Shown here: positions 59,759 to 64,000 of the stretch, piece after piece
Position numbering within the stretch: position 1 is the stretch's first letter
How the letters are laid out: each line of letters opens with the position of its first letter
Origin: Ancylobacter novellus
GTDB lineage: Bacteria > Pseudomonadota > Alphaproteobacteria > Rhizobiales > Methylopilaceae
Reading direction: 5' to 3'
Length of the DNA: 64,000 nt
NCBI GenBank assembly: GCA_003241695.1
Contig: QFPN01000001.1
Coordinates: 496,001-560,000 of the forward strand
Made by a program: the position numbers and the translations under genes
The notes under the pieces: model-generated
Told to the model about the DNA's origin: nothing
Databases searched by the model: none
The model's input: only the letters and a program-made list of their open reading frames with translations

Positions 59759-61033
59759 CTAGAAGCCCAGTTTGCTCATGATCGCCCGGCTCAGCCTCGC
59801 CTCGCGCGTCGGCTTGATCATCTGCGCGTCGACGATCTCGCCGTTCGCGGGAGCAAGGGTTGTATCGACATGCGCGCGAAGCGCCTGGTCGGTGACCAGA
59901 TAGCCCCAGTTCACGACCGTTGCGGTCTCTGCCTCACCCAGAAAGTGGAGGACGGTCGGGATGTCCATCGGCTTGACCTCGGCGCGGTCCAGGAACGCCG
60001 CCAGGTTTTTCGCCTTAGCGAGCAGCGCGGCGCTGGGGGCAATCGACCAGTAGCATCCACGGGTGAAAGCCGGATCCGCGGCGATGTCGACGCCGCCGCC
60101 GGCGGCCGCGCGCGCCGCTTGGAAGGTCGTGATCAGTTCGCGCCGGCGCAGCGAACGGACCTGGTTGTCGGTGGTGTCGAGGACGCGTTTCAGCTGGCTG
60201 AACCAGTCCCAGAGCCCCGAGCCGGACCGCCGCCATGGCGCGCCGCCGTCCGACACGAACACGCGACGGCACCGCTTCATGACAGGCTCTATGCCATGGT
60301 TGTCATAGACGCCGCCGTCAGTGATCACGGCGCGACGTGGCGAAACCTTCTGACCGACCGAACCGTCGCGCTTTTCGTCGACCCAATCATGGGGCGAAAG
60401 GTCGATCCGCAGCGGCGACAGGAACGGCGGGAAGGCCGAGGAGCACGCCACCACGTCGGCAAGCCGCCAGTCGGCGTCCCGCGCCACGCCAATGCGGTAG
60501 TCCGCGACGTAGCTTCGCGACATCCGCAAGAGCGACCCCGTCGACAGGTTGCTCGCGCAGAAAATGACGATCGGTCCGCTATTCAGGTCCTTCAGTCGGG
60601 CCTCGCCAAAAAGCATTCGCGAATAGGCTCGCGCCAGTTCGCCGGCAGCCGAAGAGGTGGGCAGCAGAACGCCCTTCACGAGCGCGGGCGCGTCGACGAA
60701 CGCCTGAGAGAAGGTGAGCAGGGGTTCAAGGACGCGCTGTCTGAAGCCATGCGCCACGCCGCGAGAATCGAAGTCGAGGTCCGGCCAGGCCTTCGCAAGC
60801 ACCGCGGCCGCGATCGATCCGCCAGAAACCGAACCGATGACCTCGATCCTTGACAGCATGCCGGCTTCGTTCAGCCGTGCGAGCGCTCCGGCATGGAACA
60901 GCATCGCGCGATAACCGCCTCCGGAGAGGCACAGTCCATCGCCATAGGGTTTGGGCTTGCGCGACCCCGCATCGACGGCCGCCGCCTCGGCGTTCGCAGA
61001 TCCGCGCTCGTGCTCCCCCTGGACGCCGCTCAT
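59759..61033 (-). CDS. Patatin-like phospholipase
   Basis: A 424-residue protein. The oxyanion motif LCLSGGGYRAMLFHAGAL, the nucleophile elbow VIGSVSGGSIAAAVL and the catalytic aspartate in AVITDGGVYDNHG give the complete Ser-Asp dyad of patatins. The N-terminal 28 residues are polar with no signal peptide, so it is a cytosolic enzyme that would attack the inner membrane lipids. Patatins are common killing effectors in bacterial immunity. The partner could be the DUF4041/GIY-YIG gene 95 bases upstream on the same strand. Confidence 0.86.
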   Translation of the reverse strand: MSGVQGEHERGSANAEAAAVDAGSRKPKPYGDGLCLSGGGYRAMLFHAGALARLNEAGMLSRIEVIGSVSGGSIAAAVLAKAWPDLDFDSRGVAHGFRQRVLEPLLTFSQAFVDAPALVKGVLLPTSSAAGELARAYSRMLFGEARLKDLNSGPIVIFCASNLSTGSLLRMSRSYVADYRIGVARDADWRLADVVACSSAFPPFLSPLRIDLSPHDWVDEKRDGSVGQKVSPRRAVITDGGVYDNHGIEPVMKRCRRVFVSDGGAPWRRSGSGLWDWFSQLKRVLDTTDNQVRSLRRRELITTFQAARAAAGGGVDIAADPAFTRGCYWSIAPSAALLAKAKNLAAFLDRAEVKPMDIPTVLHFLGEAETATVVNWGYLVTDQALRAHVDTTLAPANGEIVDAQMIKPTREARLSRAIMSKLGF

Positions 61034-61128
61034 GTCGCCCCTACCGTCCTTGGCCTCAACCCATGCCCAGGTCCCATCGATGCGGCCCAGGCCGCAAGCG
61101 CGGGGCGCCGCGTCGAGATCGGTCGCCC

Positions 61129-62595
61129 CTAGATCGCTGCCGGCAGTACGGCGACGTCGTCATGGACCGGCAGTTCGAACAGGGCGCGCCGCTTCGCAAG
61201 CGTCTCACGATACTCCTGGGCCTCGACGTCACGGAAGAACGGCGCGCCTGGCGCGAGCCTCTCGACCGCCTCCTCGACCGCCTCGATGGACACGCGGAAG
61301 AACTCCTTCCGGTAGTTCTGGGCGTTGACCCGCACGGCGTCGAACTCGCGATGGAGGGCTCCCTCGAGCGCGACCGCGTCGTCGCTGTAGATGATCGCGT
61401 GCGTGTCGAACCGAAACGGTACGCTGGCGTCGCCAAGCTCGATGACACGGTCCGAAGGGTCAAGTCGCCGGGTCAGGCCGATCTTGACCATCTCTTCGCC
61501 GAACGATCCGATGTTGGAGATGATGTAGACGTAGCCGGAGCGGGTTCGCTGGGCGAGCGCCTGGGCGCGCTCGAAGCGCGCTTGGGCGGCGGCGAGGTCT
61601 CTCTCCAGGATCGTGATCTGGTCGGAGAAGGCGGCAAGCTGGTCGCCGCTGATGCTGGCGGCTTCAGCCTTGGCTTTGGCGAGCATCTCGGCGTAGTGCC
61701 GCTCTTCCTCCTCGGCGCGCTCCATGTCGCGTTCGAGTTTCTGCTCCTCGCGGGCGGCACGAACCGCTTCGGCGCGCTCTTCCTTCTCCTCTTTGAGCTT
61801 TTCGCGATACTCGTGAGTCAGAAAAAGTTCCTTCAGCTTCAGTTCGACATAGGCCTCAGTGATCGTGACCAGGTTCGACTCGTTCATGGAGTCGACCTGC
61901 TTCCGGGCATTTAGGATCCGCTTCTCCATGGCGTTGGCGTTGTTCCAACGTGTGTTGGAGATCGCGGCTTCGCACTCGTTATTGAACGCTCGCAGCGTCA
62001 ATCGAATGTTGCGGTTGGTCATCGTCGTGCCCTTCGCGACGGAGCCGTCGACGGTCCATTGCCGCGAGCAGACGACCGCGCTCTTGTTCGAGACCATCCG
62101 CTTTTGCGCGTCGCGGACCTCGACGATGCCCTGCTTGAAGGCCTCGCTGTCGGTGAAGTCGAAGTGCGGCTCGTAGACGCCCATCTCCCCGAAGGCGAGC
62201 CGGTCGTCAAAGATCGCAACCTCCCGGATCAGCCGGTCGTAGACGAGCTTCTTCTCAGCGTAGCTCGCCCGCAGGCGTTCGATGAGGTCCTGCTCGGTTT
62301 GGGCCTGCGCCTTGAGGATCCGGACCTCCTGCTCGGCGTCGACGATCCCGCCGTATCGTAGCGAGAGTTCGGCATAGGACGCCTCGAGCGCGTCCATGGC
62401 CTTGCGTCGCTCGTCGGTCTCGCCCTGGACTTTCTGCAATTCCTCATCGGCGGCCGTGACGCCTGCGAATCGTGCGTTGAGCGCGCTCAGCCGGCGACGC
62501 GACCGCAGCCACAGACCTGTCGTCAGCACGAGCAGAAAAGGAATGACGACGAAGAGAAGGAGCCCGAAGATTGCCGCCGTGCCCGAATCCATCAC
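61129..62595 (-). CDS. Membrane-anchored coiled-coil protein with DUF4041 and GIY-YIG (T5orf172-like) domains
   Basis: A 488-residue protein. A single N-terminal membrane helix (FGLLLFVVIPFLLVLTTGLW) is followed by a long coiled coil. Residues about 150-270 match DUF4041 (YEPHFDFTDSEAFKQGIVEV, NRNIRLTLRAFNNECEAA). A second charged coil follows, then a GIY-YIG-like nuclease at about 360-460 with SGYVYIISNIGSFGEEMVKI, GLTRRLDP and EGALHREFDAVRVN. This combination is common in phage and defence regions. A membrane-tethered nuclease acting on incoming DNA is a reasonable inference. Confidence 0.85.
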   Translation of the reverse strand: MMDSGTAAIFGLLLFVVIPFLLVLTTGLWLRSRRRLSALNARFAGVTAADEELQKVQGETDERRKAMDALEASYAELSLRYGGIVDAEQEVRILKAQAQTEQDLIERLRASYAEKKLVYDRLIREVAIFDDRLAFGEMGVYEPHFDFTDSEAFKQGIVEVRDAQKRMVSNKSAVVCSRQWTVDGSVAKGTTMTNRNIRLTLRAFNNECEAAISNTRWNNANAMEKRILNARKQVDSMNESNLVTITEAYVELKLKELFLTHEYREKLKEEKEERAEAVRAAREEQKLERDMERAEEEERHYAEMLAKAKAEAASISGDQLAAFSDQITILERDLAAAQARFERAQALAQRTRSGYVYIISNIGSFGEEMVKIGLTRRLDPSDRVIELGDASVPFRFDTHAIIYSDDAVALEGALHREFDAVRVNAQNYRKEFFRVSIEAVEEAVERLAPGAPFFRDVEAQEYRETLAKRRALFELPVHDDVAVLPAAI

Positions 62596-62830
62596 CGCCC
62601 CGCCTGTTCGCTAGGAACGCGCGACGATAGCCGGCGGCGGTAAGCCGTCACCATGGGTCAATCCGCATACCCACAACCAATACGGCAGGAACATGCGGTC
62701 CGACGCTTGCCGCTTGTCTGCCTGTCTTGCCTTGGGCGCTGTGATCGGGGATCGAAAATACGTCCCGTCCGGATGGCAGGCCTCTACGCCGCCGGGCGGC
62801 CGGGATCACGCAACCAGGCTCGAGCGGCGC
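62596..62830. other. Divergent intergenic region before the TIR gene
   Basis: 235 bases between the divergent DUF4041/GIY-YIG and TIR genes. A possible ATG frame at 62693 joins the TIR frame but adds 46 residues without support. No clear promoter. Confidence 0.4.
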
Positions 62831-63695
62831 ATGTACAATCTGTTGGTGTCCGGCAATGACGAGGCATGGCAAGGCGAGCCGTTTCAGATCGAGCTGTCGC
62901 GATGCGTTCGGCAATACACGTCCGACGACCTGACCGAACAGTATGGCGCCCTTGATCCTCAGGCGATCGCCGCTTTGAAGCGCCTGCCGTGCATTTTTTG
63001 CCTACGAGGCGGGCCACAGGATGCCGCCGTTTTTCGGCAGGATCCGCGAGGTCAAACCAAGACGTGATGAGGTGCGCATCCAGTACGAGCTTGAACATCT
63101 CGACCCGTTCCTGTCGTTCTCGGACCTACGCGATCTCGAGTTCGACCTCGGCATCGAAAAGCACGAGATGAACCGCACCCACTGGGCGGTGAAGGACGTC
63201 GATCTCGGTCGGGAACTGGCTGCGCACGGCATCGTGCTTCCGGGGTGGGCTGGCGGGCGGAGCGTCAACATCGAGACCCATGAGTTCGACGTTGCGCTTT
63301 CGTTTCCGGGAGAAGACCGGTCTCTCGTCGCGACGATCGCCGGTCTTCTCGAGCGGCGGCTTGGTCCCGACAAAGTTTTCTACGACCAGAATTACGCCGG
63401 TCAGCTCGCCCGGCCGAGCATCGACCTCCTGATGCAGGACATTTTCAAGAGCCGTGCGAAGCTGGTCGTCGTCTTCATCGGCGGCCACTACCAGCTGAAG
63501 GAGTGGTGCGCGGTCGAGTTCAGAGCGATCCGCACGATCATCAAACGCCGTGAAAACAGTCGGGTGATGTACGTGAAGACCGGCGACAACGACGTCGACG
63601 GGGTCCTGCCGCACGACGGCTATCTCGACGCGCGCCAATACTCCCCGAGCGAAATCGCACGGTTCATCGTGGAGCGGATCGACAGCATAGCCTGA
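62831..63695 (+). pseudogene. TIR-domain protein with a frameshift at a T6 tract
   Basis: The first frame from the ATG at 62831 reads MYNLLVSGNDEAWQGEPFQI and continues to LKRLPCIF. Removing one T from the TTTTTT run at 62994-62999 joins it to AYEAGHRMPPFFGRIREV and on to the end. The corrected protein is about 287 residues: an N-terminal domain of about 145 residues, then a TIR domain (HEFDVALSFPGEDRSLV, LVVVFIGGHYQLKEWCAVEF with the catalytic-position glutamate). TIR domains of this kind cleave NAD+ or make nucleotide signals. The break at a homopolymer in GC-rich DNA suggests phase variation, a fresh mutation or a read error. Confidence 0.8.
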
Positions 63696-63910
63696 GACGA
63701 GATCCGTCTGATGGAGGCGCCGGCCCCCCGCGCGCGCCCCGATGGGCGATTTCAATCCTCGCCCGGCCGTCGGCGAGCCTCGAGCAGGCGCGGGATCATA
63801 CGAGCAGCGCAGGAATTGCGGTCTGCAGTCCTTGCAATCTCCGTAGCGCGATCCCAAATTCGAACATAACGTGAATATAGGGGCTGCGTCCGAGCCTGGC
63901 GGGGGAACGT

Positions 63911-64000
63911 TTGAAGGTTTTCATTTCGCACCAGCATACGGATTCCGCGCTCGCGGTCCGGATCGCCTCCCGCCTTCGGGTCAATCACCGAATCGACAGC
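63911..64000 (+). CDS. N-terminus of a second TIR-domain protein (cut by window edge)
   Basis: A TTG at 63911, six bases after GGGGGAA, opens a frame to the window end: KVFISHQHTDSALAVRIA followed by a basic stretch ending NHRIDS. The VFISHQ...DSALA pattern is the first strand and helix of TIR_2-type domains, which often begin exactly like this at the N-terminus. Only 30 residues are visible, so partner domains are unknown. It lies downstream of the first TIR gene on the same strand, 215 bases away. Confidence 0.6.
   Translation, partial: MKVFISHQHTDSALAVRIASRLRVNHRIDS

Noticed and set aside
1..64000. CRISPR array, insertion sequence or rRNA
   Set aside because: I saw no regularly spaced repeats with unique spacers, no transposase with terminal repeats, and no rRNA-like sequence.

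Overview
The window is GC-rich (roughly two thirds G+C by eye) and looks like chromosome of an alphaproteobacterium, most likely a Hyphomicrobiales methylotroph. Pointers are the rpmF neighbourhood, a Zur-type Fur protein next to ispG, an alphaproteobacterial LexA box (GAAC-N7-GAAC) in front of an imuA-imuB-dnaE2 cassette, and a tetrahydrofolate-linked C1 gene set. I cannot name a genus with confidence. I see no rRNA genes, intact tRNA, CRISPR array or insertion sequence.

Layout. Positions 1-11150 are ordinary core chromosome: the tail of a probable mtgA, rpmF, an EAL-domain protein, a LOV histidine kinase plus response regulator, ispG-zur, glk with a small monooxygenase-like gene, a pseudouridine synthase, a lipid kinase, argE and a frameshifted cytochrome c. 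At 11204 the 3' half of a tRNA (best fit tRNA-Arg, CCT anticodon) lies beside a tyrosine integrase. This marks the left end of an integrated element whose other end is not visible, so much of the remaining 52 kb may be accessory.

Positions 13000-23100 hold typical island genes: a KfrA-like coiled-coil DNA-binding protein with a perfect operator, a metallophosphoesterase, a soluble FtsH-like AAA/M41 protease, an XRE regulator lacking a normal start codon, a three-gene overlapping cassette with a nuclease-like motif, and a second excisionase/integrase pair. Positions 23300-28300 carry a Gabija-like OLD nuclease/UvrD helicase pair and a DUF2971-TPR gene, separated by a degenerate intergenic repeat.

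Positions 28660-43850 are a folate/C1 island. One long leftward operon runs PanB-like protein, binding protein, two permeases, two ATPases, MetF-like protein, SulP transporter, FolC. It faces a rightward LysR, purU, folD, LysR group. Together they could import an unknown compound, move its C1 unit onto tetrahydrofolate, oxidise it (MetF, FolD) and release formate (PurU). No methyltransferase of the CmuA type is present; the divergent PanB-like protein is the leading unexplained enzyme.

Positions 44100-51800 hold DUF763, an HNH nuclease and the SOS-controlled mutagenesis cassette imuA-imuB-dnaE2. Positions 51990-64000 are a dense putative immunity island: a metallo-beta-lactamase/caspase-like fusion with a small partner, a convergent AAA ATPase plus subtilase pair (the subtilase is frameshifted), a secreted S1/P1 nuclease, a patatin phospholipase, a membrane-anchored DUF4041/GIY-YIG protein, a TIR protein frameshifted at a T6 tract, and the start of a second TIR gene cut by the window edge.
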